A stretch of DNA of 64,000 nucleotides. Origin: Rhodococcus opacus. GTDB taxonomy: Bacteria; Actinomycetota; Actinomycetes; Mycobacteriales; Mycobacteriaceae. Shown one piece after another: positions 46,003-54,204 of the stretch. The notes beneath the pieces were generated by a model. The model did not search any database. It was not told the origin of the DNA and was given only the letters and a program-made list of their open reading frames with translations. The stretch's first letter is position 1. Every line of letters begins with the position of its first letter. Location: contig NZ_JAAXPA010000002.1 in assembly GCF_012396235.1 (NCBI RefSeq), positions 248,001 through 312,000 of the forward strand, read 5' to 3'. The position numbers were made by a program, and so were the translations under genes.

Positions 46003-47114
46003 TGGACTTCACATTCGGCGAGGAGCAGGAAGCGGTCCGCGGACTGGCCGCGGACGTGTTCGCCGCCAGGTCGCGACCCGAGCGGATCACGGACGTCGAG
46101 TCGGGCGCCGACCGGATCGACCGGGAACTGTGGCGCGAACTGGTCACCACCGGGCTGCTCGGCATCGCCCTGCCCGAGAACCTCGGAGGCGGCGGCATGG
46201 GACTCGCCGAACTGTACGTCCTGCTCGAGGAGCAGGGCCGGACCGTGGCGCCGGTTCCGTTGTGGCCGCACGTGCTCGGCGCGCTCGCGATCGCCGAGTT
46301 CGGGACGCCGGACCAACGGGACGCGCTGATCCCCGCGGCGGCCGACGGCAGCCTGATCCTCACGGTCGGACTGGAGGAGTTCGGACCGTACGTCGCGGGC
46401 GAACCGGCGACGACGGCACGCGAGGTGGACGGCCGGTGGCAGGTCCACGGCGCCAAGGCCGCGGTGCCCGTGGCGCACCTCGCCGAACGCCTCCTCGTCT
46501 CCGCGACCACACACAGCGGTTCGGCGCTGTTCCTGGTGCACCCGGAGGCCGCGGGTGTGACTGCGCAGCAGGCGGAGTCGACCACCCACGAGATCTGCGC
46601 GAACGTCGCGTTCGACGCGGCCCCCGCGGAACCGGTCGGCCCGGCGGACGGTACCGCGGTGCGGTGGCTGCTCGAACGAGCGGAACTGGCGGTCGCCGCC
46701 CTGCAACTGGGCGTGGGGGAGGGCGCGGTGCGTCAGGCCGTCACGTACCTCAACGGACGCACCCAGTTCGGCCGCCCGCTCGCGACGTTCCAGGCCGTCA
46801 CCCATCAGCTCGCGGACTGCTACATCGACCTCGAGGCCATGCGGGTGACACTGTGGCAGGCCGCCTGGCTCCTCGCGAGCGCGGAAGATCCGGGAACCGC
46901 TGTGCTGGTCGCGAAATGGTGGGCGACCGACGGCGGCCAGCGGGTCGTCCACCGCACCCAGCACGTGCACGGCGGAATCGGTGTCGACACCGACTACCCG
47001 GTGCACCGGCACCTGCTGTGGGGCAAGCAGCTCGCCGCCACCCTCGGCGGAGCCGGCTCCGACCTGGCACGTCTGGGCGCGCAGCTGGCGGCCGGGGTCG
47101 AGGTGGTCGCATGA
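46002..47114 (+). CDS. fadE28: Acyl-CoA dehydrogenase, FadE28-like, 370 aa
   Basis: MDFTFGEEQEAVRGLAADVF opens the N-terminal helix domain; RTQFGRPLATFQAVTHQLADCYI and HVHGGIGVDTDYPVHRHL near 320 are the FadE28 hallmarks. Such subunits are degenerate in part of the FAD site and need FadE29. The ATG overlaps the chsH2 stop by one base (TGATG). The order fadE29-chsH2-fadE28-chsH1-ltp2 differs slightly from mycobacteria (fadE28-fadE29-chsH2-chsH1-ltp2). Confidence 0.85.
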   Translation: MDFTFGEEQEAVRGLAADVFAARSRPERITDVESGADRIDRELWRELVTTGLLGIALPENLGGGGMGLAELYVLLEEQGRTVAPVPLWPHVLGALAIAEFGTPDQRDALIPAAADGSLILTVGLEEFGPYVAGEPATTAREVDGRWQVHGAKAAVPVAHLAERLLVSATTHSGSALFLVHPEAAGVTAQQAESTTHEICANVAFDAAPAEPVGPADGTAVRWLLERAELAVAALQLGVGEGAVRQAVTYLNGRTQFGRPLATFQAVTHQLADCYIDLEAMRVTLWQAAWLLASAEDPGTAVLVAKWWATDGGQRVVHRTQHVHGGIGVDTDYPVHRHLLWGKQLAATLGGAGSDLARLGAQLAAGVEVVA

Positions 47115-47542
47115 CCGCCACCGTCGGCACCACGACCTACGACGCCGTCACGGTCGGCGATCGGCTGCCGGAGTTGGTGATACCGCTGACCCGCACCCTG
47201 ATCGTCGCCACCGCCCTCGCCACCCGCGATTTCCAGGACGTCCACCACGATCCGGCGCTCGCGGTGGAGCGGGGGTCGAAGGACGTGTTCATGAACATCC
47301 TCACCACCAACGGGCTGGTGGGACGGTTCGTCACCGACTGGGCGGGGGCGCACGCGTCGCTGCGCCGGATCGCGGTGCGGCTCGGTGCCCCCAACTACCC
47401 CGGCGACGAGATGACCCTGACCGGTGAGGTGGTCGCGAAGGACGACGGCCTCGTCACCGTGAAGATCCGCGGCGCGAACAGCCTCGGTGATCACGCCACC
47501 GGCACCGTCGTCGTCGCGTGGACCGCGGGAGGGAACCGATGA
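47111..47542 (+). CDS. chsH1: ChsH1-like MaoC hydratase, 143 aa
   Basis: A single hotdog MaoC subunit with the catalytic Asp43 and His45/46 in TRDFQDVHHDPALA and the conserved NILTTNGLVGRFV helix. In the ChsH1-ChsH2 heterotetramer this subunit supplies the active residues for hydration of the three-carbon steroid enoyl-CoA. Size and order match Rv3541c. It overlaps fadE28 and ltp2 by 4 nt each. Confidence 0.87.
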   Translation: MTATVGTTTYDAVTVGDRLPELVIPLTRTLIVATALATRDFQDVHHDPALAVERGSKDVFMNILTTNGLVGRFVTDWAGAHASLRRIAVRLGAPNYPGDEMTLTGEVVAKDDGLVTVKIRGANSLGDHATGTVVVAWTAGGNR

Positions 47543-48717
47543 CCAGCCCCCTGTCGGGCGCCGCCGCCATCGTCGGCATCGGCGCCACCGAATTCTCCAA
47601 GCACTCGGGACGAAGCGAACTGCAACTGGCGTGCGAGGCGATCGTCGCCGCACTCGCCGACGCGGGCATCGACCCGTCCGAGGTCGACGGACTGTCCACG
47701 TACACCGCCGAGACGAACGGGGAGGTCCTCGTCGCCCGCAACACGGGCATCGGCGAGCTGAAGTTCTTCTCCCGCATCGGGTACGGCGGCGGCGCCGCGT
47801 GCGCCACTGTCCAGCAGGCGGCGATGGCCGTGGCGACGGGCATCGCCGACGTCGTCGTCTGCTACCGCGCCTTCAACGAACGGTCCGGTGTGCGGTACGG
47901 ACTCGGGCAGCACGACCGACCGATGGACTGCACCGCGGACCGGGCGGCGTACGCCTGGCTGACCCCGCAGGGATTGTCGACGCCCGCCCAGTGGGTGGCG
48001 ATGTTCGCCCGCCGGTACATGCATCGGTACGGCGCCACGAGTGAGGACTTCGGCCGGATCGCGGTCGTCGCACGCAAGCACGCCGCCGGCAACCCGGCCG
48101 CCTGGTTCCACGGGCGGCCCATCACCCTCGACGACCACCAGAAGTCGCGGTGGATCGCCGAACCGCTGCACCTGCTGGACTGCTGCCAGGAAACCGACGG
48201 CGGCCAGGCCCTCGTCATCGTCTCCGCCGAACGCGCCAAGGACCTCCGCACCACCCCGGCGATCGTCAAGGCCGCCGCGCAGGGCTCCGGCAAGGACCAG
48301 CACATGATGGCCAGCTACTACCGGCCCGACATCACCGGAATACCCGAAATGGGCCTCGTGGGCAGGCAACTCTACCGGCAGAGCGGTCTCGCGCCCGACG
48401 ACATCTCGGCGGCGATCCTCTACGACCACTTCACCCCGCTCGTCCTCCCGCAACTCGAGGAACTGGGTTTCTGCGATCCTGGCGAGGCTAAGGACTTCAT
48501 CCGGGACGGCAACCTCGAGGTCGGCGGCCGACTCCCGGCGAACACCCACGGCGGCCAGATCGGTGAGGCCTATCTGCACGGCGTCAACGGTATCGCCGAG
48601 GCAGTTCGCCTGATCCGCGGAACGTCGACGACACAACCGGACGGCATCGGCAACGTGCTGGTGACCGCGGGCACCGCCGTGCCCACCAGCGGCCTGATCC
48701 TGGGCAGAGAGGACTGA
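47539..48717 (+). CDS. ltp2: Ltp2-like thiolase-fold aldolase, 392 aa
   Basis: A thiolase-superfamily lipid-transfer protein without the usual thiolase Cys pair: GAAAIVGIGATEFSKHSGR, ADVVVCYRAFNERSG, THGGQIGEAYLHG near 340. Ltp2 cleaves the 17-hydroxy steroid propionyl-CoA side chain by retro-aldol reaction, releasing propionyl-CoA and a 17-ketosteroid, and needs the DUF35 domain of ChsH2. It is the last step of side-chain removal. Overlaps chsH1 (ATGA). Confidence 0.88.
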   Translation: MTSPLSGAAAIVGIGATEFSKHSGRSELQLACEAIVAALADAGIDPSEVDGLSTYTAETNGEVLVARNTGIGELKFFSRIGYGGGAACATVQQAAMAVATGIADVVVCYRAFNERSGVRYGLGQHDRPMDCTADRAAYAWLTPQGLSTPAQWVAMFARRYMHRYGATSEDFGRIAVVARKHAAGNPAAWFHGRPITLDDHQKSRWIAEPLHLLDCCQETDGGQALVIVSAERAKDLRTTPAIVKAAAQGSGKDQHMMASYYRPDITGIPEMGLVGRQLYRQSGLAPDDISAAILYDHFTPLVLPQLEELGFCDPGEAKDFIRDGNLEVGGRLPANTHGGQIGEAYLHGVNGIAEAVRLIRGTSTTQPDGIGNVLVTAGTAVPTSGLILGRED

Positions 48718-48719
48718 TC

Positions 48720-49532
48720 ATGACGACAACCGAGCGCACGACGGCAGGAGCGTGGCGAGGCGAGGACCTCGGCACCCGGACCGTGAGTTACGACGAGCGC
48801 GACGTCATCCTGTACGCACTGTCGGTGGGTGCGCGGGCCACCGAGATGGACCTCGTCTTCGAGGAGCGTCTGCGGGTGCTGCCCACGTTCGCTCTCACTC
48901 TCGCCCAGTGGGCGCCGGACGAACTGGGGTCGCGGGGCGCTTTCGACACGAAGACGGCGCTGCACGGATCGCAGGAACTGACGGTGCTCGCGCCGCTTCC
49001 CCGTCGCGGCGAGATCGCGTTGTCGGCGTCGGTCGGCGAGGTGTGGGACAAGGGCTCGGCCGCCGTGTTCGAGGTGCGCGTCGACTCCGAGTTCTTCGTC
49101 GCCACCTGGTCGCTGTTCGCGCCCGGCGCCGGTGGTTTCGGCGGCGATCGAGGCCCCGCGAAACCGTCTCGGCCCGAGGGTGAACCGGCCGTGGACGCTG
49201 TTCTGCGGACCGCGGAGAACCAGGCGGCGCTGTACCGGCTGACCGGCGACCGGCACCACATCCACATCGACCCGGCGGCGGCCGAGCGGATCGGGCAGCC
49301 CCGGCCGATCATGCACGGCCTGTGCACGCTCGCCGCGAGCACGCTGGAACTCGCCCGTGCGCTGGACGTCCACCCGGCCGACCTCGTCCGGCTGGAGGGA
49401 CGGTTTGCCGCACCGGTCTACCCGGGCGACGCGCCGACGTTGCGAGCCTGGGGTGATGCGGGTGATGCGTCGTTCGAACTCGTCCAGGACGACCGGCCGG
49501 TGATCGCCGGCGCCCGCGCCGCGTTCGGCTGA
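48720..49532 (+). CDS. MaoC-type enoyl-CoA hydratase (double hotdog), 270 aa
   Basis: Homologue of the hydratase at 35296, with the catalytic Asp177 and His182 in LTGDRHHIHIDPAAAE and the N-terminal half VLPTFALTLAQW, LHGSQELTV. GAGG lies 7 nt before the ATG and the gene starts 2 nt after ltp2, so it is the last gene of the fadE29 operon. It is an extra hydratase beyond the ChsH1/ChsH2 pair and may act on the longer side-chain intermediate. Confidence 0.82.
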   Translation: MTTTERTTAGAWRGEDLGTRTVSYDERDVILYALSVGARATEMDLVFEERLRVLPTFALTLAQWAPDELGSRGAFDTKTALHGSQELTVLAPLPRRGEIALSASVGEVWDKGSAAVFEVRVDSEFFVATWSLFAPGAGGFGGDRGPAKPSRPEGEPAVDAVLRTAENQAALYRLTGDRHHIHIDPAAAERIGQPRPIMHGLCTLAASTLELARALDVHPADLVRLEGRFAAPVYPGDAPTLRAWGDAGDASFELVQDDRPVIAGARAAFG

Positions 49533-49551
49533 CCGCACGGTCGCCGTCCGT

Positions 49552-49602
49552 CGCCGAATGTCACACCGGTGCAGTTCAACTGAACCGATGCGGCATTCGG
49601 CG
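49552..49602. repeat. 51-bp palindromic element, copy 2
   Basis: Arms starting CGCCGAATGTCACA and ending GCATTCGGCG pair with three mismatches and one wobble; the loop is very short (centre at 49577). It is related to copy 1 at 37668 in length, ends and position between converging genes. Confidence 0.65.
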
Positions 49603-49608
49603 AGGAGG

Positions 49609-50382
49609 TCAGGAGTGGGTGGCGAGATACCGCGCGGGATACTCGCCGCCGCCGTGGACGGCGAGATCGGCGCCGTTCACGTACGACGCCTGCGCGCTCG
49701 CCAGGTACAGGCAGGCGTCCGCGATGTCGGACGGCACCGCCATCCGCCCCATCGGCAGGGTCCGGGTGACGGCGGCGCCGCCGTCGTCGCCGTAGACGGA
49801 CGCCGCGCTCTCCGTGCGGATGAGACCCGTGGTGATGTGGTTGATCCGGACCTTCGGAGCCCACTCGAGCGCAAGCGCTTTCGTCAGAACCAGCAACCCC
49901 GCCTTCGCGGCGCTGTACGCGGCGGTGCCGGGTTGCGGATCGTGGGCGGAGACACTGCCGATGTTGACGATGGCACCGCCGTCGGACTGCTGCTGCATCA
50001 CCGCATTGGCGGCCTGGGCGACAGTGAAGGGCGCCAGCAGATTCAGCGCGACGATCTTCTCGACGAAGCGCGGCGAGACGGTGGCCGCGTCGGCATCGGG
50101 CGAACCACCCGCATTGTTGACGAGGACGTCGAGGCGGCCGTACCGCGCGACGGCCTCGTCGATCAGGGCGGCGGCGTCGGCGTGGTCGCGGACGTCGGTC
50201 GCGCGGAACGCGGCGGTGCGATCACCGTGCGCGGGCGGGGTGTCCGGTGCGCTCCGGCCGCACACGAGCACGTTCGCACCCGCGGCGAGAAACGATTCGG
50301 CGACGACGAAACCGATGCCCTTGGTTCCGCCGGTCACGACGACGGCGCGGCCACTGAAATCGAGAGGATGGGGGATTGTCAC
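49609..50382 (-). CDS. SDR oxidoreductase, 257 aa
   Basis: A classical SDR: TGGTKGIGFV near residue 18, VLVCGRS, NNAGGSPDADA near 92, Ser in NIGSVSAHDP and Tyr-Lys in YSAAKAGL near 155; the C-terminus ends in AVHGGGEYPARYLATHS. Start is a GTG at 50380-50382 with GAAGG upstream. It is divergent from the next SDR across an operator-like palindrome. Likely a hydroxysteroid or hydroxyacyl-CoA dehydrogenase. Confidence 0.85.
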   Translation of the reverse strand: MTIPHPLDFSGRAVVVTGGTKGIGFVVAESFLAAGANVLVCGRSAPDTPPAHGDRTAAFRATDVRDHADAAALIDEAVARYGRLDVLVNNAGGSPDADAATVSPRFVEKIVALNLLAPFTVAQAANAVMQQQSDGGAIVNIGSVSAHDPQPGTAAYSAAKAGLLVLTKALALEWAPKVRINHITTGLIRTESAASVYGDDGGAAVTRTLPMGRMAVPSDIADACLYLASAQASYVNGADLAVHGGGEYPARYLATHS

Positions 50383-50460
50383 GGGAGACCTTCGGAGTGA
50401 GGGAGCGCGGGATTGCCGGCGCTCGAATGGGATCGGGTGAATCAACACGAAGACCGAAAA

Positions 50461-50474
50461 CAAGCAAATGCTTG
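50461..50474. promoter_or_regulatory. CAAGCA-AA-TGCTTG operator-like palindrome
   Basis: Perfect 6-bp arms, extendable to AACAAGCA and TGCTTGGTT. It lies between two divergent SDR genes, 29 nt before the start of the plus-strand gene. The form is typical of TetR-family operators; it is not the KstR2 box, whose half-sites are closer. Confidence 0.5.
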
Positions 50475-50502
50475 GTTCGATAGTAGGGGAACGGGAGTGG
50501 AC

Positions 50503-51264
50503 ATGGGCAAACTCGACGGCAAGGTCGCGCTGATCACCGGTGCGGGGCAGGGGATCGGGCAGGGAATCGCCCTGGCCCTCGCCCGGGAGGGCGCGGCAAT
50601 CGCCGTCGCCGGCCGGACCGAATCGAAACTGCACGGCACGTGCGAGCGGCTCACCGAACTCGGCGCACGCGGCGAACCAGTGGTGTGCGACGTCAGCAGG
50701 CGGGCGGACATCGCGTCCGCCGTCGTGCGGACCGTGGACGTGTTCGGCGGCGTCGACATCCTGGTCAACAACGCCAACGACTGCACGCCGGGACCGATCC
50801 TGTCGGTGATCGACGAGGAGTACGAGCGGTCGTTCGCAACGGGACCGCTCGCGACGCTGCGCATGATGCAGTCGTGCCACCCGCACATGAGGGCGCGCGG
50901 CGGCGGCGTGATCGTCAACCTCGTCACGTCGGCGGCCGTGCGGTGGGACGCGAGCAACTACGGCGCCTACGGTTCGATCAAGGAGGGAATGCGTTCGCTG
51001 ACCAGGTCGGCGGCGTGCGAGTGGGGCCGGGACGGCATCCGGGTGCTGTCCGTGGCCCCGCACGCCAAGAGTCCGGCGCTCGAGCGATGGATGGACAGGA
51101 ACCCGGACGAGGCGGCGGAGTTCGTGGCGGGCATCCCGCTCGGACGGGTCGGCGACGCCGAAACCGACATCGGACGTGCCGTCGTGTTCCTCGTGAGCGA
51201 GGACGCCGGCTACCTTACCGGGGCCACCATCCCCCTGGACGGCGGGCAGTCCCGTTGGGGCTGA
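50503..51264 (+). CDS. SDR oxidoreductase, 253 aa
   Basis: TGAGQGIGQGIALALAREG near residue 12, NNANDCTPG in place of NNAG near 90, and Tyr-Lys in YGSIKEGM near 155, with the acidic/Ser region NLVTSAAV. The Tyr is preceded by GAY and the Lys spacing is normal. The C-terminus ends in GGQSRWG. Start ATG 50503 with GGGAG. The last codons and stop are duplicated in tandem just downstream (51238-51298). It belongs with the kshB-like gene that follows by 131 nt, but that gene has its own promoter. Confidence 0.83.
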   Translation: MGKLDGKVALITGAGQGIGQGIALALAREGAAIAVAGRTESKLHGTCERLTELGARGEPVVCDVSRRADIASAVVRTVDVFGGVDILVNNANDCTPGPILSVIDEEYERSFATGPLATLRMMQSCHPHMRARGGGVIVNLVTSAAVRWDASNYGAYGSIKEGMRSLTRSAACEWGRDGIRVLSVAPHAKSPALERWMDRNPDEAAEFVAGIPLGRVGDAETDIGRAVVFLVSEDAGYLTGATIPLDGGQSRWG

Positions 51265-51298
51265 CGGCGGGCAGTCCCGTTGGGGCTGACGGCGGGCA
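51238..51298. repeat. 25-bp tandem duplication of the SDR gene end
   Basis: A 25-bp unit beginning GACGGCGGGCAGTCC is present twice in full (51238-51262 and 51263-51287), followed by 11 bases of a third copy. The stop codon of the SDR gene lies across the first junction, so the second copy is untranslated. Confidence 0.85.
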
Positions 51299-51305
51299 TC
51301 CGGGT

Positions 51306-51355
51306 CCCGCACAGCGGGAAGGCCGGGGGCCGGCGCGCTCGATCTGCACTAGTTT
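51306..51355 (+). promoter_or_regulatory. Promoter of the KshB-like gene with cluster motif
   Basis: CCCGCACAGCGGGAA (51306-51320), with a perfect CCCGC/GCGGG dyad, 29 nt, then TAGTTT (51350-51355). The ATG is at 51396. Confidence 0.6.
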
Positions 51356-51395
51356 CGGCAGGATCGAATTACCGTAGCGAGAGGGCACCGTCGCG

Positions 51396-52451
51396 ATGAC
51401 GACCGTTGAAACACCACGCAGTTCGCGATCAGTAGTGGTCACCGTGGCCGCTGTCGTGGAGGAGACGTCCGACGCCCGGTCGCTGGTGTTCGACGTCCCC
51501 GACGAGCGTCGGCACGAATTCGCCTACAAGCCCGGGCAGTTCCTGACGCTGCGCATCCCGAGCGATCGGACGGGTTCCGTCGCGCGGTGTTACTCGCTGG
51601 CCAGTTCGCCGTTCACCGACGACCTGCCGAAGGTGACGATCAAACGCACCGCAGGCGGGTACGGTTCGCACTGGTTGTGCGACAACGTCGGTGTCGGCGA
51701 CCGCATCGAGGTCCTGCCTCCCGCGGGCGTGTTCACTCCGGCCAGCCTGGACGAAGACCTGATCCTGTTCGCCGCGGGCAGTGGAATCACCCCGGTGATG
51801 TCGATCCTCAAGTCGGCGCTCAGCGAGGGCAACGGGAAAGTCGTTCTCGTGTACGCGAACCGGGACGAGAAGTCGGTCATCTTCGCCGAGGAGTTGCGGG
51901 AACTCGCGGCCCGCCACGAACACCGGCTGACCGTCGTGCACTGGCTCGAGAGCGTGCAGGGCCTGCCGACACCGCGGCAGCTGGCGAATCTGTCGGACCG
52001 GTTCCGGGACCACCGCGCCTACCTCTGTGGGCCGCGCCCCTTCATGGACGCGATCCACGAGTCGCTCGCACTCGCCGGCGTCCCGCGCGACCGTGTGCAC
52101 GCCGAGGTGTTCACCTCACTGTCCGGGGATCCGTTCGCGGACGTCGTGGTCGAGGAACTGCCGGACACGGAGGCGGGAACGGCGTCGACGGTCGAGGTGC
52201 AACTCGACGGCGAAGCGCACAACCTGCGCTGGCCCCGCCAGGCGACACTGGTCGACGTCATGCTCTCCAAGGGGCTCGACGTCCCCTACTCGTGCCGCGA
52301 GGGCGAATGCGGTTCCTGCGCATGCACGGTGGTCCAGGGAGAAGTGGACATGGACAACGCGTCGATCCTCGATCCCGAGGACATCGCGAGCGGCTACATC
52401 CTCGCGTGCCAGGCCCGCCCCGTCAGCGAGCACGTGCGGATCGAGTTCTGA
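51396..52451 (+). CDS. kshB: Ferredoxin reductase, KshB-like, 351 aa
   Basis: A class IA-type oxygenase reductase in the order FAD - NAD - plant-type 2Fe-2S. FAD binding: RCYSLASSP near residue 64. NAD binding: LILFAAGSGITPVMSILKS near 122. The 2Fe-2S cysteines are Cys300, Cys305, Cys308 and Cys338 (C-x4-C-x2-C-x29-C). This matches KshB, the reductase that delivers electrons to KshA. It is not beside kshA but shares its promoter motif, which supports a joint function. Confidence 0.85.
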   Translation: MTTVETPRSSRSVVVTVAAVVEETSDARSLVFDVPDERRHEFAYKPGQFLTLRIPSDRTGSVARCYSLASSPFTDDLPKVTIKRTAGGYGSHWLCDNVGVGDRIEVLPPAGVFTPASLDEDLILFAAGSGITPVMSILKSALSEGNGKVVLVYANRDEKSVIFAEELRELAARHEHRLTVVHWLESVQGLPTPRQLANLSDRFRDHRAYLCGPRPFMDAIHESLALAGVPRDRVHAEVFTSLSGDPFADVVVEELPDTEAGTASTVEVQLDGEAHNLRWPRQATLVDVMLSKGLDVPYSCREGECGSCACTVVQGEVDMDNASILDPEDIASGYILACQARPVSEHVRIEF

Positions 52452-52463
52452 CCGACGCCGGTA

Positions 52464-53333
52464 CTACTTCTCCGTCTGCGCCGCCGCGGCGTGGGCGCCC
52501 AGGTCGGCGAGGCGGATCGGGTAGCGCGGTGGGCGATCGACGATGACCTCCCGGGTGACGGCGAGGTCACGGTCGACGTGGAGCAGTTCGCCCGGCTGCA
52601 GTGGCATCCAGCCGGGGTCCTCGTCCATCTGTTCGCTGGCGGCGACCACCGCCGGATACTCGGCGAGATGCTCGGACCTGGCACGGATCCGGCCGGGAGT
52701 GCTCGCGTGCTGGAGGTGGCGACCACCACTCGGACCGCCCGCGCGCCGCTCGAGGAACAGCAGGTCGTGGGTGTCCGGGTACCGTAGCGCCCACAATTCG
52801 CCGGGCGTGGTCAGCAGGATGTTGAGCGCGTAGATCGGCACGTTGTCGGCCAGCCATCGGGCGGCCGAGGTGATGCCGGCCGTGACGTCGCCGCCGTTCC
52901 TGCCGATGTGACTGGTCACGAGGGCGAAGACGCGTTCCGAGTCGGTGTCGCCGTGAACGAGCGCGAGATCGGAGCCCAGTTCCGCCTCGAGCTTCGGCAG
53001 GTCTTCGACCACGCCGTTGTGGGCGAACACGCGACCGCCCTGGGCGAACGGGTGGGTGTTCTGGGGAAGCAGTTCACCCGTGGTCGCGAAACGGATGTGC
53101 GCGACGAACGTGACCGAAGAGCGATGCTTCGCCTCTTGCGCGAACTCCCTGTCCTCGTATGCGGCGAGCGGTTGCTTCTCCACCACCGGAGTTCCGTCCT
53201 CCGCGAACGTGCCGAGACCGGTGCCGTCCGGCTCGCGGTGACTCTGCTGTGCGAGGCTGTCCGGGGCGTCCAGCAGCCAGAACGACGCGCGGACGCGATG
53301 CGGGGCGGCGGACAACCCGAACAATCGGCACAT
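52464..53333 (-). CDS. Class II glutamine amidotransferase, 289 aa
   Basis: The protein begins MCRLFGLSA, so after Met removal Cys2 is the N-terminal nucleophile of a class II amidotransferase. HIRFATTGE, NTHPFAQGGRVFAHNGVVEDL and GDTDSERVFAL are the substrate-binding loops typical of YafJ/EgtC-like proteins. EgtC hydrolyses a gamma-glutamyl group in ergothioneine synthesis, but no other egt gene is nearby, so the role is open. It converges on the kshB gene. Start ATG 53331-53333. Confidence 0.82.
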   Translation of the reverse strand: MCRLFGLSAAPHRVRASFWLLDAPDSLAQQSHREPDGTGLGTFAEDGTPVVEKQPLAAYEDREFAQEAKHRSSVTFVAHIRFATTGELLPQNTHPFAQGGRVFAHNGVVEDLPKLEAELGSDLALVHGDTDSERVFALVTSHIGRNGGDVTAGITSAARWLADNVPIYALNILLTTPGELWALRYPDTHDLLFLERRAGGPSGGRHLQHASTPGRIRARSEHLAEYPAVVAASEQMDEDPGWMPLQPGELLHVDRDLAVTREVIVDRPPRYPIRLADLGAHAAAAQTEK

Positions 53334-53356
53334 AACTTCCCTCTCGGATGGGCGGA

Positions 53357-54088
53357 TCAGCGGTAGTCCGGGTTGGCGAAGTCGGGGCGGCAACCCGCGT
53401 CCCACTCCGAACGTCGATTTCCGTACGCGGGGAACCCGCCGGCCTTCTTCAACATCGCGGCGACGTGCATCAGGTTGTACGTCATGAACGTGGTGTTGCG
53501 GTTGGTGAAATCGTTCTCCGGACCGCCCGACCCTTCGTCGAGATACGACGGGCCCGGGCCGGCCTCACCGATCCATCCGGCGTCGGCCTGCGGCGGGATC
53601 ACGTATCCGAGATGCTGGAGGCTGTAGAGGATGTTCATCGCACAATGCTTGACCCCGTCCTCGTTGCCGGTGATCAGACAACCCCCGGCGCGCCCGTAGT
53701 AGGCGTACTGGCCGTGGTCGTTGAGAATCGACGAGCAACCGTAGAGCCGCTCGATCACCTGTTTCGTGACGGAACCGTTGTCGCCGAGCCAGATCGGACC
53801 GGCCAGGACCAGGATGTCGGCGTCCAGCACTCGCTGAAACAGCTGGGGCCATTCGTCGCTCGGCCACCCGTGCTCGGTCATGTCCGGATACACGCCGGTC
53901 GCGATGTCGTGGTCCACCGCCCGGATCTGGTCGACCGAGACGCCTTCCTGCTCCATCAGGCCGACACTGCGGTCGATCAGCCCCTGGGTGTTGCTCACGT
54001 CGGGGGACCGCTTCAGGGTGCAGTTGACGAACAGGGCACGCAGGCCGCTGAAACGGGGGGTTCCGTCCCGCGGCGACGGATCGGCCAT
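53357..54088 (-). CDS. NADPH-dependent FMN reductase/flavodoxin-fold protein, 243 aa
   Basis: A flavodoxin fold: ALFVNCTLKRSPDVSNTQGLID (phosphate-binding loop) near residue 17, ILVLAGPIWLGDNGSVTKQVIERL near 92, and GGCLITGNEDG near 130. The family includes FMN and quinone reductases. It starts at ATG 54086-54088 behind the catalase terminator and is followed 23 nt later by the amidotransferase gene, so the two form a unit. No tie to steroid genes is visible. Confidence 0.8.
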   Translation of the reverse strand: MADPSPRDGTPRFSGLRALFVNCTLKRSPDVSNTQGLIDRSVGLMEQEGVSVDQIRAVDHDIATGVYPDMTEHGWPSDEWPQLFQRVLDADILVLAGPIWLGDNGSVTKQVIERLYGCSSILNDHGQYAYYGRAGGCLITGNEDGVKHCAMNILYSLQHLGYVIPPQADAGWIGEAGPGPSYLDEGSGGPENDFTNRNTTFMTYNLMHVAAMLKKAGGFPAYGNRRSEWDAGCRPDFANPDYR

Positions 54089-54155
54089 CAGTCCTCCCAC
54101 GAAAGAGTCCGGAAGTCCACGATATGCCGCGGCGGTCCCTGTTCGTGGCAGAAGA

Positions 54156-54192
54156 GTCCGCCCGGTCCGGGACGATCCCGGACCGGGCGGAC
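54156..54192 (-). terminator. Terminator of the catalase gene
   Basis: Perfect 17-bp arms (GTCCGCCCGGTCCGGGA, 54156-54172, and its complement 54176-54192) around a 3-nt loop, 12 nt after the catalase stop. Confidence 0.8.
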
Positions 54193-54204
54193 CCGGGTGT
54201 TCTG

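Noticed and set aside
50461-50474. KstR2 box
   Set aside because: The KstR2 consensus has CAAG and CTTG only two bases apart; here they are six apart.
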